From RUG14300 sp964391805 (lineage in GTDB: Bacteria; Bacillota; Clostridia; Christensenellales; CAG-1252): a stretch of 64,000 nt of DNA. Position 1 is the stretch's first letter. Every line of letters starts with the position of its first letter. This document shows positions 41,635-50,472 of this stretch, one piece after another. The stretch is taken from NCBI GenBank assembly GCA_964391805.1, contig CAYMNK010000004.1, positions 62,001 through 126,000 on the forward strand, read 5' to 3'. Both the position numbers and the translations under genes were made by a program. Under the pieces are notes generated by a model that saw only the letters and a list, made by a program, of their open reading frames with translations, was not told the origin of the DNA and searched no databases.

Positions 41635-42537
41635 TTATTTGAGGTCCTTTTTGTTATAACCGAGGATGTTGAGTATATTATTATCCTCACGCCAACCCGA
41701 TTTGACCTTTACCCACAACTTTAGATATGTTTTTTGATCAAAAAGTTTTTCTATCTCAAGTCTTGCTGCGGTTGCAATACGCTTAAGCGTTTCTCCTCCC
41801 TTACCGATAATTATTGCCTTGTGATTGTCTCTTTCGGTAATAATATCCGCTTCAATACTAATAAGTCCGTCCTTTCTTTCGTCAAAAGACGTAATATCTA
41901 TTCCTATACCGTGCGGAATTTCCTCTTGTAAGAATTTCAAAGCCTTTTCCCTAATAATCTCGGCTACTATAAATCTCATAGGTCTATCGGTATACATATC
42001 TTCGGGATAGCATTCTTCGCCCTCGGGTAATACTTCGAGTATTTCATCTATTAGAGGTTCGAGATTCTTATGTTTTTCGGCACTTATAGGAACTACCGAT
42101 ATCGATTCAATCGGGTTTAGCATCGATAGATTCTTAACAAAAACTTCCTCGTCGGCAATATCCATTTTATTGAGAACGACAATGAGTTTACTTGCTTGCT
42201 TTTTATAACTTTCAATATTAGCAAAATCCTCGTCGCTTATCTTCTTTTGACCATCTATAACGTATAAAATGACGTTTCCGTCTTTGGTGGCAGAAGAAAT
42301 ACTTTCGGACATATAATCGAAAAGTTTACCTTTACTATGGTTTATACCCGGCGTATCCGAGAATATCATTTGATATCTTTCGCCGTTTTTCTCGCCGTTG
42401 GCTATGCCGATTATCTTATTTCTCGTAGTTTGGGGACGCCACGAAACTATACTGACTTTCTCGCCGACAAGGGCATTGATTAGAGTAGATTTACCTGCAT
42501 TCGGCTTACCTATTATTGAAATCGTACCTGTTTTCAT
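41635..42537 (-). CDS. era: GTPase Era
   Basis: A 300-residue protein with GTPase motifs GKPNAGKSTLINAL, DTPGI and NKMD, followed by a KH RNA-binding domain (AIIIGKGGETLKRIATAAR). Era binds the 3' end of 16S rRNA in 30S assembly. It overlaps ybeY by four bases (ATGA). Confidence 0.97.
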   Translation of the reverse strand: MKTGTISIIGKPNAGKSTLINALVGEKVSIVSWRPQTTRNKIIGIANGEKNGERYQMIFSDTPGINHSKGKLFDYMSESISSATKDGNVILYVIDGQKKISDEDFANIESYKKQASKLIVVLNKMDIADEEVFVKNLSMLNPIESISVVPISAEKHKNLEPLIDEILEVLPEGEECYPEDMYTDRPMRFIVAEIIREKALKFLQEEIPHGIGIDITSFDERKDGLISIEADIITERDNHKAIIIGKGGETLKRIATAARLEIEKLFDQKTYLKLWVKVKSGWREDNNILNILGYNKKDLK

Positions 42538-43001
42538 CTTGAAATACCTAAGTCCTCCATTATTGCCTTTTGATGCTCGAGCATCTCCTCTTCATCCTCT
42601 TTTTCGATATGGTCGAATCCGAATAAATGAAGCATACCGTGAACAAATAGATACACGAGTTCTCTTAGTTCGCTATGACCGAATTCTTTGGCTTGTTCCC
42701 TTATCTTACTCTTACAAATCATTATATCGCCCAAGAATAAATTACCGGTGTCGGGATCGACTTCGCCTTTATAAGAACAAGGGCATATAGGCCATTTAAT
42801 CTCAACGGAAGGGAAACTCAAAACATCGGTTACTCTGTCAACTCCTCTATGCTCGAGATTAAGCGATCTAATTGATTCTCTACCTATAACCGAAATATCG
42901 GCATCGAACCAATCGGTCAATTCAAGGTTTTTCAAAACAGCAAAATAAGCTTTTGAAAGTATTTCTTTGTCCTGCTTAGACATATTATATGTATTAATCA
43001 T
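42534..43001 (-). CDS. ybeY: Endoribonuclease YbeY
   Basis: A 155-residue zinc enzyme with the signature HGMLHLFGFDH. It processes 16S rRNA and helps ribosome quality control. TGAGGTAAATT precedes the ATG. The dgkA and cdd genes that separate ybeY from era in Bacillus are missing here. Confidence 0.96.
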   Translation of the reverse strand: MINTYNMSKQDKEILSKAYFAVLKNLELTDWFDADISVIGRESIRSLNLEHRGVDRVTDVLSFPSVEIKWPICPCSYKGEVDPDTGNLFLGDIMICKSKIREQAKEFGHSELRELVYLFVHGMLHLFGFDHIEKEDEEEMLEHQKAIMEDLGISR

Positions 43002-43004
43002 AAT

Positions 43005-44471
43005 TTACCTCAATAACTTTTTTCTTGTAGGATAGGTGATTCTCGTATGCGCGTTACCTGCTAAAGCTTCAACCAATGTATCGCGGACAATGGCAAGTTG
43101 CTTCATTGTAATATCACAAGAATCGAATTGTCCTGCATCACGCTTATCTCTAATAATCTTATCAACGAGTGTTTCCATGCCTTCTCTATTATTAAAACTC
43201 ATGGATCTCGATGCAGCCTCTACGCTATCGGCAATCATTATTATTGCACTTATTCTCGTGGTCGGCTTAGGTCCCGGGTAACAATAATCCGATGAGTCAA
43301 CATCACCTTCGGTGATATTCAACGCTTTAACATAGAAATAATTCAATGAACTGTCTCCGTGGTGTTCACGCGCAACATCGCAAATAATCTTCGGGAATTT
43401 ATTATCAACAAGCATTTCATAACCGATTTGAGTATGTCTGGTAATGATTTTGACACTCGTTTCAAAAATGAGATCGTCGTGAGGATTATAATTGTCTGCT
43501 TGATTCTCGGTGAAAAATTCGGGGCTTTCCATTTTACCGATATCGTGGAAATACGCGGAAGCCTTAGCAATATTTACATTTTCACCTATAGCGTACGCAC
43601 AGCGTTCGGCAAGATTACCTACTTGAATGCTATGGTTAAACGTACCGGGTGCTTTTTCAGCCAATTCTTTAAGTAACGGCTGGTCGAAACTGATATATTG
43701 CAAAAACTGCATACTCGTTTCCAATCTGAATACCCATTCCAATACGGGGGATAATAATAGCGACAAAACCGTAGCACCAAATTCGGCACAGAACATCCAA
43801 ACCGCATTCATAACAGATTCGATGAATACCGTTTTTAATATAAACAGGTTAAAGATTAATGATAGTATAAACGCCAAACACGCAGAAAGCGTTCCTACAG
43901 TAACAACGTTTAATCTATTAAAGGTCGGCTTATATAATACGATGAGCATTAAACTCGTAATGACTTTGATGACAAGGGTAATCAAAACCGAATAATCGGG
44001 TGTATCCAACGCGTATTCGTTATATATGTAAATAAACACAATAAATACGCTACTTGTCAAAAGCAAGGACACAAGCGCCTCACGTTTAGACAATACAAGA
44101 ACAATTATCAAGGATGAAAGCGAGAAAAGAATAACATCAAAAGATATGTATTTCATCAAAATAGCCGAAGCACCCAATGAAATAACCGATACAATACCGA
44201 TTACAGTAGCAGAATTGTTATCCGTGCCGAAACATATTCTCGAAAATCTAAAAATTAGTATCAACACGATTGACAAGATAAGCCATACCACAAAAGGCGG
44301 TAACCCTGTAAAAAAGAACTCACCGTCATAGCACAGACAAACCATGATTATGGTAAATATTGCAGATAAAACAGCGGATAACAGCATCATATACAGAGTT
44401 TCTTTTCCTGTACCGTTATCCTTGTTTTTAAACGCTTTATTTTGATTTTTTAACTCATCGACATTTTTCAT
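43005..44471 (-). CDS. Short PgpH/YqfF-type HD-domain membrane protein (c-di-AMP phosphodiesterase family)
   Basis: A 488-residue protein. About seven or eight transmembrane helices (roughly residues 25-245) lead to a cytoplasmic HDIG domain with NHSIQVGNLAE (His280), YFHDIGK (His309-Asp310) and REHHGD. The domain and gene position between phoH and ybeY identify the PgpH family, which hydrolyses c-di-AMP. Typical members exceed 700 residues because of an extracellular 7TMR-HDED sensor near the N-terminus; that sensor is absent here. The start follows a short weak leader just after phoH. Confidence 0.85.
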   Translation of the reverse strand: MKNVDELKNQNKAFKNKDNGTGKETLYMMLLSAVLSAIFTIIMVCLCYDGEFFFTGLPPFVVWLILSIVLILIFRFSRICFGTDNNSATVIGIVSVISLGASAILMKYISFDVILFSLSSLIIVLVLSKREALVSLLLTSSVFIVFIYIYNEYALDTPDYSVLITLVIKVITSLMLIVLYKPTFNRLNVVTVGTLSACLAFILSLIFNLFILKTVFIESVMNAVWMFCAEFGATVLSLLLSPVLEWVFRLETSMQFLQYISFDQPLLKELAEKAPGTFNHSIQVGNLAERCAYAIGENVNIAKASAYFHDIGKMESPEFFTENQADNYNPHDDLIFETSVKIITRHTQIGYEMLVDNKFPKIICDVAREHHGDSSLNYFYVKALNITEGDVDSSDYCYPGPKPTTRISAIIMIADSVEAASRSMSFNNREGMETLVDKIIRDKRDAGQFDSCDITMKQLAIVRDTLVEALAGNAHTRITYPTRKKLLR

Positions 44472-44473
44472 TT

Positions 44474-45427
44474 TTAGTGTTTTTTATTGTAGTTTTCGTA
44501 TGCATTAACTATCTTTTGTACGAGATCATGTCTAACGACGTCCTTTGAACCGAGTTTACATATCGCCACGCCTTCAACCTCGGATAAAACGTCAATGGCA
44601 TGCAACAATCCCGAACGAACACCCGAGGGCAAATCTATCTGAGTAGCATCGCCTGTAACGATCATCTTACTACCCTCGCCCATACGAGTCAAGAACATCT
44701 TCATTTGTTCCTTGGTGGTATTTTGCGCTTCGTCTAAAATTATAAAGGCGTTAGATAACGTTCTTCCTCTCATATATGCAAGAGGTGCAACCTCGATTAT
44801 TCCTCGTTCTATCATTTTACCGTAATTCTCGTATCCGAGCATTTCACGCAATGCATCATACAACGGTCTAAGATAGGGATCTATCTTTTGCTGAAGGTCG
44901 CCCGGTAAAAATCCCAATCTTTCTCCTGCTTCAACTGCCGGTCTCGTGAGAATAATGCGGTCAACCTCTCTGTTTTTATAAGCGGTAACCGCCTTGGCTA
45001 CGGCAAGATAGGTTTTACCGGTTCCGGCAGGACCAATACAGAAACAAAGGGCGTTTTTATCGATAGCTTTCACATATTTACGCTGTCCTACCGTTCTACA
45101 TTTGATAGGCTTACCGAGAGCGGTGATCGCTATCGAATCGATAAGTTCGGTTGCCTCGATGGGTGCGCCGTCGCGTTCGATTTCGAGAAGCATTCTAAAA
45201 TGATAAGGTTTCAACCTCTCTCCACGTTCGATAAGGGTAATAGCAGACATAAGCGTTTTAGCAGCTATATCCACATTATCGTCTTCACCGCTAACAAAAA
45301 TAACGCTATCATCGGCATTAACATCTACGTGCAAGCTTTTAGAAAGCTCATCGATATTCTCATCGTAATTCCCAAATAAGATACTTACAACTTCGGCATC
45401 TTCTATGGGTAATTTAACCACTCTCAT
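44474..45427 (-). CDS. phoH: PhoH-like ATPase
   Basis: A 317-residue protein with Walker A GPAGTGKT, Walker B FIILDEAQNTT and RTLSNAFI, the PhoH core. An N-terminal KH-like region precedes it. Its role is unsettled, probably RNA related given its constant linkage with ybeY and era. It overlaps yqfD by 14 bases. Confidence 0.95.
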   Translation of the reverse strand: MRVVKLPIEDAEVVSILFGNYDENIDELSKSLHVDVNADDSVIFVSGEDDNVDIAAKTLMSAITLIERGERLKPYHFRMLLEIERDGAPIEATELIDSIAITALGKPIKCRTVGQRKYVKAIDKNALCFCIGPAGTGKTYLAVAKAVTAYKNREVDRIILTRPAVEAGERLGFLPGDLQQKIDPYLRPLYDALREMLGYENYGKMIERGIIEVAPLAYMRGRTLSNAFIILDEAQNTTKEQMKMFLTRMGEGSKMIVTGDATQIDLPSGVRSGLLHAIDVLSEVEGVAICKLGSKDVVRHDLVQKIVNAYENYNKKH

Positions 45428-46550
45428 CTATAACTCCTACTTGATCTATGTACTCCACTAAACCCTTTAGTGTATAAGTACTCATAATATTATTAATTAT
45501 ACACCATTTTCTTACTATTTGTACATCTTTTTTTAGTGATTCGGTCATTTTATCTAACATTTCCTGCTGAATTGTTGTTTTTACCTCGTCAAGTGGTAAA
45601 TATATCATACTTTCAGTAGTTTCAATTCGTTTATATTCGACTATTTTAAAAGGAAAATCAATAGGTTGTATCTCAATAATTTCCTCTCGATAAGCGTCAA
45701 AATCACTGTCTTTTATTCTTGATAACGGTTTTTCGCCAAAGTATAATATCCTTTGAATTTCTACCCTTCCCGTTTCTTGCTGTACAATATTGTATTCCTT
45801 ATACTCCCGAACTTCCTCTAAATATACCCGCGCATATACACTTCCACGAGCAGGAACCGTCTCCGTAATCGATTCATTGGCATCGATAATCGAATATGGC
45901 GCTATAAGAATATCGCCCTTCTTGACGGTTTGTCCTTTGGTTACAAGCGCAGTTCCGCTCTCTACGATTATTTGCTCTATTATGCAATCGGCATTGGCAA
46001 CAATTGGTTTATAATTATCCTCTATTATCACTCCGTCATTCAGTTCTTCGTTGATATCTACATGCAATATAACACCTTTAATGTAAACCGACACCAATGC
46101 AACGTTATCCAACGTTGATATATTCTTTTTCAATTCAGTACAATCAATTTTACTCTTAAAAGACGGGACATCTATGCCTTCTTCTTGTAATATCGATAAT
46201 ATTTCATTATAATCAACATCAACAAGCGGAGAAATCTCTACCCTGATAACCGAATTAAACAAAATGACCGATAAAATGATCGATAAAATAAGACCTACGA
46301 TAAATCCGAATGTGCGTCTTAATATACCGAGAGATGATGTGGATGAGAGCATCATAATTCTATATTCTATCAATTTTTCGTCAAAATATCGTTCGACGGT
46401 ATCGAGATAACGTACATCGACGGTTAAAATTAGTCTTTTATATTCTCTCTTAATTTTAAGCAACGGAATACCTTGCTTTATCAAATAATTGACGTGCTTA
46501 GAATGATTCAAACTATCTATAACAACAGTAGCATATCCGTTAGGTCTCAT
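45414..46550 (-). CDS. yqfD: Sporulation protein YqfD
   Basis: A 378-residue protein. A cytoplasmic N-terminus (residues 1-80) is followed by one membrane helix (about 84-103, FGFIVGLILSIILSVILFNS) and a long extracytoplasmic region. Family match and position directly ahead of phoH and after yqfC identify YqfD, which is expressed in the mother cell during sporulation in Bacillus; its molecular role is not known. It overlaps yqfC by 11 bases. Confidence 0.92.
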   Translation of the reverse strand: MRPNGYATVVIDSLNHSKHVNYLIKQGIPLLKIKREYKRLILTVDVRYLDTVERYFDEKLIEYRIMMLSSTSSLGILRRTFGFIVGLILSIILSVILFNSVIRVEISPLVDVDYNEILSILQEEGIDVPSFKSKIDCTELKKNISTLDNVALVSVYIKGVILHVDINEELNDGVIIEDNYKPIVANADCIIEQIIVESGTALVTKGQTVKKGDILIAPYSIIDANESITETVPARGSVYARVYLEEVREYKEYNIVQQETGRVEIQRILYFGEKPLSRIKDSDFDAYREEIIEIQPIDFPFKIVEYKRIETTESMIYLPLDEVKTTIQQEMLDKMTESLKKDVQIVRKWCIINNIMSTYTLKGLVEYIDQVGVIDESG

Positions 46551-46794
46551 CGAACAAAACCCCCTTGATAATGCCCTGAATATAGGCTTCTGCGTTGGAT
46601 AAATATACTATTTTGAGATCTGTTCCGATAAGTTTGATATACGTTTTCTTTATAATAAAAACAATTTCATTATCGGTATACACCTTTAACCCTTTATGTC
46701 CGTTGATAACTGCATAGGTATTATCAACTAATTGTATTGGTGTATCTCCCTGCGAGATGGGCAAAAGGTTTCGAATATCGTCAAAAAAAGCCAT
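46540..46794 (-). CDS. yqfC: Sporulation protein YqfC (YabP family)
   Basis: An 84-residue protein of the YabP/YqfC family: LVDNTYAVINGHKGLKVYT, then EIVFIIKKTYIKLIGTDL. It is a conserved spore-coat-stage protein of unknown function. The ATG has no clear Shine-Dalgarno site; TATAAT abuts the ATG but has no matching -35 box. Its presence suggests an endospore-forming lineage. Confidence 0.88.
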   Translation of the reverse strand: MAFFDDIRNLLPISQGDTPIQLVDNTYAVINGHKGLKVYTDNEIVFIIKKTYIKLIGTDLKIVYLSNAEAYIQGIIKGVLFDET

Positions 46795-46844
46795 ATTATA
46801 GCATATTCACACTTAACGGATTTATGATTACTATATGTCTAATT

Positions 46845-46868
46845 AAAAAGGTCGCCTAAGCGACCTTA
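46845..46868 (-). terminator. Terminator after the Ppx/small membrane protein genes
   Basis: On the minus strand AAGGTCGC and GCGACCTT pair around a short loop and are followed by TTTAATT, eight bases past the stop codon. Confidence 0.85.
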
Positions 46869-46876
46869 AATGATTT

Positions 46877-47158
46877 TTATTCTTGAATATCAGAATCATT
46901 GAATGTTTGGGACTCGATTTCATCACGAAGTTTATTCAACTTCTTATGGTGAAATACAATTATAACCACAACCAACGCTATCAATAACGCCAATAATACA
47001 GCCGAAACGATTATAACAGCAAGAATCCAATGCAATGTTTGCTCTGTTTTCAGTCCGTTACGAGAAGACTCGGTAGCAAATATCGCAGAAACGAAAACAA
47101 TGCAAATAACACAAAGAATGCATAAGACAACCTTGACGGTATAATCAAGCTTAGTCAT
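46877..47158 (-). CDS. Small two-helix membrane protein, unknown
   Basis: A 93-residue protein that I do not recognise. Two hydrophobic helices (about residues 8-28 and 43-67) are joined by a short loop, followed by a charged coiled tail (HHKKLNKLRDEIE). It begins one base after the Ppx/GppA stop codon region, so it is probably co-transcribed. No motif hints at function. Confidence 0.6.
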   Translation of the reverse strand: MTKLDYTVKVVLCILCVICIVFVSAIFATESSRNGLKTEQTLHWILAVIIVSAVLLALLIALVVVIIVFHHKKLNKLRDEIESQTFNDSDIQE

Positions 47159-47159
47159 A

Positions 47160-48680
47160 TTATAGAATTTCCAACGACTTACCGTATGCTGCCTTAAATT
47201 GATTCCTACAACTTAATGCATCTTGAATTTCTAACGAGCAGTCACTTTCGGAAACGGTTTGCATAATAACGCTGTCACCCAAAACATCGCAGTTAATTTC
47301 GGTAATCAGTCCGCACATACTTCTATCAAAGCTTTCGGCGATCTTAAGGATCACACCGAGTTTATATACGGCGTCGATATCCTCGGGAGTAAGCATAGGT
47401 TTATATCTCGCGAATTCTTCAAACGGTTCGCCCCTCTTATGAGCGGACGCAACACACGCGGCCATAACGATATCCTTTTGGGAAATCCCGTATACATTAC
47501 AGTTCATAATGATATATGCGGAATGATTTGGATGATCGTAATACTTAATAGTTGTACCGGTATCGTGCAAAACGGATGCCACTCTCAAAACCTTGAAATA
47601 TTGTCTGGGAAGTTTATGTATAACCTTCAATTGTTTAAATAACTGCATCGAAAGTTCGGCAACATGCTTAGCATGCGTTTCATTCGCATTAAAATATCTA
47701 ATCAAGGTCTGTAAACTATAGCCCAAAACATCGCTGATAGGCTTCTCGTTAACTGAAGGAACGGCATACTTGAACATTGCACCCTCTCTCAATCCGCAAG
47801 CCGATATGGTTACCTTTTGGAACTTCGCGCAGTCAAATACTGCCTTAATCGCTGCTAACGCACTCGGGAAGATATCCGCTCTACCGCTCGACAATCCCTT
47901 AATCTTCATCGTTCTATCTAATGGAAGAACCTTAATTGTGTTATAAATAACATTGAACTCTTGAAGCGAAACGGGATAATTATGAGCTTTATCCAAAGGA
48001 TAATGCTTCATTCTTCTCGAAATCTTACCTAAATTACGGAAGGAACCGCCTACACCGATGAATTGAATATCGGGATCGACATTATTCAACCATTCGATAG
48101 GCTCGATGGATTCGTGTATAAATTCCTCGATCTTTTCGGCTTTTTCCTCGGGTTTAAGTCCGCTACCCTTGTAAAAATCGGTAAGAGTAACCGATCCAAA
48201 AGGTAAAGTGGATTGAGCCAAAATATTTTTACGGTTATAATAAACGAACTGAGTCGAACCGCCACCCATATCCATAATGATACCCTTAGGAATATCCATC
48301 GAATTGATAACGCCGGTATATGTAAATTGTCCTTCCTCTTCGGAGGATAAGACTTTCAACTTAATGCAACATGAAACCGCTATCTCGTCGATAAAACTCC
48401 TTTGGTTTTTAGCGCGTCTAACTGCACTGGTGGCATACGCAAGTATCTTTTCAACTCCGTTACTATCGCAAAAACGACGGAACATAAGAAGCGTCTTCTT
48501 AGTCTGTTCAATTCTGCTCTGGCGAAGGAATCCGTCTATCTCCATATCTTGACCGAGACGAACATTTTCCTTTAATTCATCGAATACAACAAAATAGCCA
48601 CCGTCATAGACGTTAACCAAAACCAAACGTGCGGTGTTCGACCCTAAGTCAATAATACCTATTTTTTCACATTCTGCCAT
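47160..48680 (-). CDS. Ppx/GppA-type phosphatase with HD domain
   Basis: A 506-residue protein. The actin-like ATPase fold has GIIDLGSNTARLVL (N-terminal phosphate loop), GIIMDMGGGSTQFVYY and FIGVGGSFRNLGK. The C-terminal HD region includes VASVLHDTGTTIKYYDH. The family hydrolyses polyphosphate or pppGpp. The ATG at 48680 follows TTAGGAGTATAT; an in-frame start at 48704 precedes that site and is rejected. Confidence 0.92.
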   Translation of the reverse strand: MAECEKIGIIDLGSNTARLVLVNVYDGGYFVVFDELKENVRLGQDMEIDGFLRQSRIEQTKKTLLMFRRFCDSNGVEKILAYATSAVRRAKNQRSFIDEIAVSCCIKLKVLSSEEEGQFTYTGVINSMDIPKGIIMDMGGGSTQFVYYNRKNILAQSTLPFGSVTLTDFYKGSGLKPEEKAEKIEEFIHESIEPIEWLNNVDPDIQFIGVGGSFRNLGKISRRMKHYPLDKAHNYPVSLQEFNVIYNTIKVLPLDRTMKIKGLSSGRADIFPSALAAIKAVFDCAKFQKVTISACGLREGAMFKYAVPSVNEKPISDVLGYSLQTLIRYFNANETHAKHVAELSMQLFKQLKVIHKLPRQYFKVLRVASVLHDTGTTIKYYDHPNHSAYIIMNCNVYGISQKDIVMAACVASAHKRGEPFEEFARYKPMLTPEDIDAVYKLGVILKIAESFDRSMCGLITEINCDVLGDSVIMQTVSESDCSLEIQDALSCRNQFKAAYGKSLEIL

Positions 48681-48898
48681 ATATACTCCTAACACTTTAT
48701 ACAAAGTGAATTATAATGAATAGTCAATTTGTTTTAGTTTTACAACACATAGCATCCGTATTATAAAACATCAAATAGATTATACCATACTTTTTGGAAT
48801 TTTTAAACATTTTTTTAAATATTTAATAAAAATATTATTTTTCTCCAAAGAAATGTGTTTATTTCACGGAAAATGTCAAATTAACGACTTTTTTAATC

Positions 48899-48939
48899 AA
48901 CTATTCGCAAAAAGTTGACATTAACCCTTGCGAATAGTT
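48899..48939. repeat. Perfect 12-base inverted repeat after the DegV gene
   Basis: AACTATTCGCAA and TTGCGAATAGTT are separated by 17 bases, nine bases past the DegV stop. No T-run follows on either strand, so it is not a standard intrinsic terminator. The remaining gap up to 48680 is AT-rich with nothing recognisable. Confidence 0.6.
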
Positions 48940-48947
48940 TGATTCAA

Positions 48948-49814
48948 CTACATCCTCGACTTGGAATGGAAGATTATTGCCGTAGTTCCCGGACCACAGT
49001 GTGCTCCGATAACAGGTCCTACAGGATAATGCCATATTTCGGATGAAGGATATTTTTCTCTAATCGTCTCTTCGAGTTTACCGCCCAACTCGGGATTATC
49101 CGCATCGAGAACGACGATGGGATATTTTTCAAGTTCGCTACCTAATTCATCGAGTTTTTCCATAAAGTATTTGATTGCTTTTTTCTCGCCTTTTACTTTA
49201 TCTACAACCTCGAGTTTACCTTCGTCGGTAATCGTAATCATCGGCTTAATTGCCAATACAGAACCTAAGATTGCCGAACTCTTACTGAGTCTACCACCGC
49301 GATGTAAATGCATCAAATCGTCCACCATAAAACAAACGCCTACATGATGTGTGAATTCCTTAAGAAATTCAACTGTTTCTTCAACACTGTGTCCCTCTTG
49401 GAAATATTTGATTGCAAAATAAACTTGATAACCTGCACCGAAAGAAATACTCTTGGTGTCGAATCTGGTAAATTTAACTCCGGGATACTTTTCGTTTAAT
49501 TCTCTTAATGCAACCTCTAAATGGTTAAACGTACCGCTCATTTGGTCGGAAAAACTTATGTAGAAAATTTCTTCGCCCTTAGCAAAATACGGCTCGAATA
49601 TCTCAATATATTGGGTAGGATTCAATGCAGATGTAATGGGCATCGATCCTTTACGGATTCTCGAATAGAAATCCTTAAAATCGGTATTTCTACCAAGGTC
49701 GTAGAAAGTTTCTTCGCCATCGATGGTATAAGGCATTTTGATAACTTGTGCACCGAGCTCGTCGGCTTGAGTATACCACAATTCACAGTCTGTATCAAAG
49801 AAAATTACGCTCAT
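48948..49814 (-). CDS. DegV family fatty-acid-binding protein (FakB type)
   Basis: A 288-residue protein. ALNPTQYIEIFEPY, ISFSDQMSGTFNHLEVA and HRGGRLSKSSAILGSVLAIKPM follow the DegV pattern. These proteins bind a fatty acid and present it to FakA for phosphorylation; a FakA is encoded at 33695-35311. AAAAAGGAGAAATAAAA precedes the ATG. It is monocistronic as far as can be seen. Confidence 0.9.
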   Translation of the reverse strand: MSVIFFDTDCELWYTQADELGAQVIKMPYTIDGEETFYDLGRNTDFKDFYSRIRKGSMPITSALNPTQYIEIFEPYFAKGEEIFYISFSDQMSGTFNHLEVALRELNEKYPGVKFTRFDTKSISFGAGYQVYFAIKYFQEGHSVEETVEFLKEFTHHVGVCFMVDDLMHLHRGGRLSKSSAILGSVLAIKPMITITDEGKLEVVDKVKGEKKAIKYFMEKLDELGSELEKYPIVVLDADNPELGGKLEETIREKYPSSEIWHYPVGPVIGAHCGPGTTAIIFHSKSRM

Positions 49815-49859
49815 TTTTATTTCTCCTTTTTCGTTTTATCTAAAAATATTGCTATAAAT

Positions 49860-49892
49860 AAACAACGAGGCTTATTAAACACAAGCCCCGTT
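49860..49892 (-). terminator. Likely terminator after the pilin-like gene
   Basis: On the minus strand AACGGGGCTT and AAGCCTCGTT pair with one mismatch around a nine-base loop; the T-run after it is interrupted. Confidence 0.5.
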
Positions 49893-49914
49893 ATCAATTT
49901 AAAGATTTCAATTA

Positions 49915-50382
49915 TTAAAAGTTTTCATCGATTTTTACGACTTCACTTAGTTCGTATTGATTGATAGCCTTTGCATCATTGTCATACTTACAAGTGATTC
50001 TCTGCTTATAGTACTTAGTATATACGATTACTGACCATTCTTGACTCTTTAACTTGGAACTTGTACTTAATATAATATGTATGGAATCATCGCTACAAGA
50101 TGTTACGTTTGTACCTGTGTTATCATCAATAACAAGATCAGGCATATCTTGTTTTAGAAGTGCCGTCAAACCATCTTTAGTCTCTTTATAATCGTCCAAT
50201 GAAATATAATACTGAAGTTGAGTCTTCAAGCTGGAAGCTGCATCAGTAACGGGTGTTTTACGCGCATTGTTCAAAACAGCAATGGTAGCCACTGTAGCGG
50301 TACCAGCCAAAATCGCAAGAATTGCGATAACTACTACTAATTCAACGAGGGTGAAACCTCTTTTCTTTTTAAATATTCTCAT
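49915..50382 (-). CDS. Type IV pilin-like protein (orphan prepilin)
   Basis: A 155-residue protein. The prepilin peptidase site KKKRG/FTLVELVVVIAILAILAG lies at residues 5-26, with the conserved Glu at mature position 5 and the hydrophobic helix after it. The rest is a small globular domain with two cysteines (CSDDS and CKYDN) that could pair. No pilus ATPase, platform protein or prepilin peptidase is in the window. The ATG at 50382 follows TATGGAGGAATCT; an ATG at 50394 overlaps that ribosome-binding site. Confidence 0.88.
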   Translation of the reverse strand: MRIFKKKRGFTLVELVVVIAILAILAGTATVATIAVLNNARKTPVTDAASSLKTQLQYYISLDDYKETKDGLTALLKQDMPDLVIDDNTGTNVTSCSDDSIHIILSTSSKLKSQEWSVIVYTKYYKQRITCKYDNDAKAINQYELSEVVKIDENF

Positions 50383-50420
50383 AGATTCCTCCATAACTTC
50401 TTCATTGCGAAATCAAAAAT

Positions 50421-50450
50421 ATTATACTATATTCGCTTTTCGCTTGTCAA
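50421..50450 (-). promoter_or_regulatory. Predicted promoter of the pilin-like gene
   Basis: On the minus strand TTGACA, an 18-base spacer and TATAAT lie about 38 bases before the start. Confidence 0.7.
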
Positions 50451-50472
50451 TAGTCAATAAATTATAAAACTA

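Noticed and set aside
46794..46812. TATAAT touching the yqfC start codon as a leaderless promoter
   Set aside because: There is no acceptable -35 hexamer at 16-18 bases, and the start of transcription would fall inside the gene.
48899..48939. Terminator call for the 12-base inverted repeat after the DegV gene
   Set aside because: No T-run follows the stem on the minus strand, so it is kept only as an inverted repeat.
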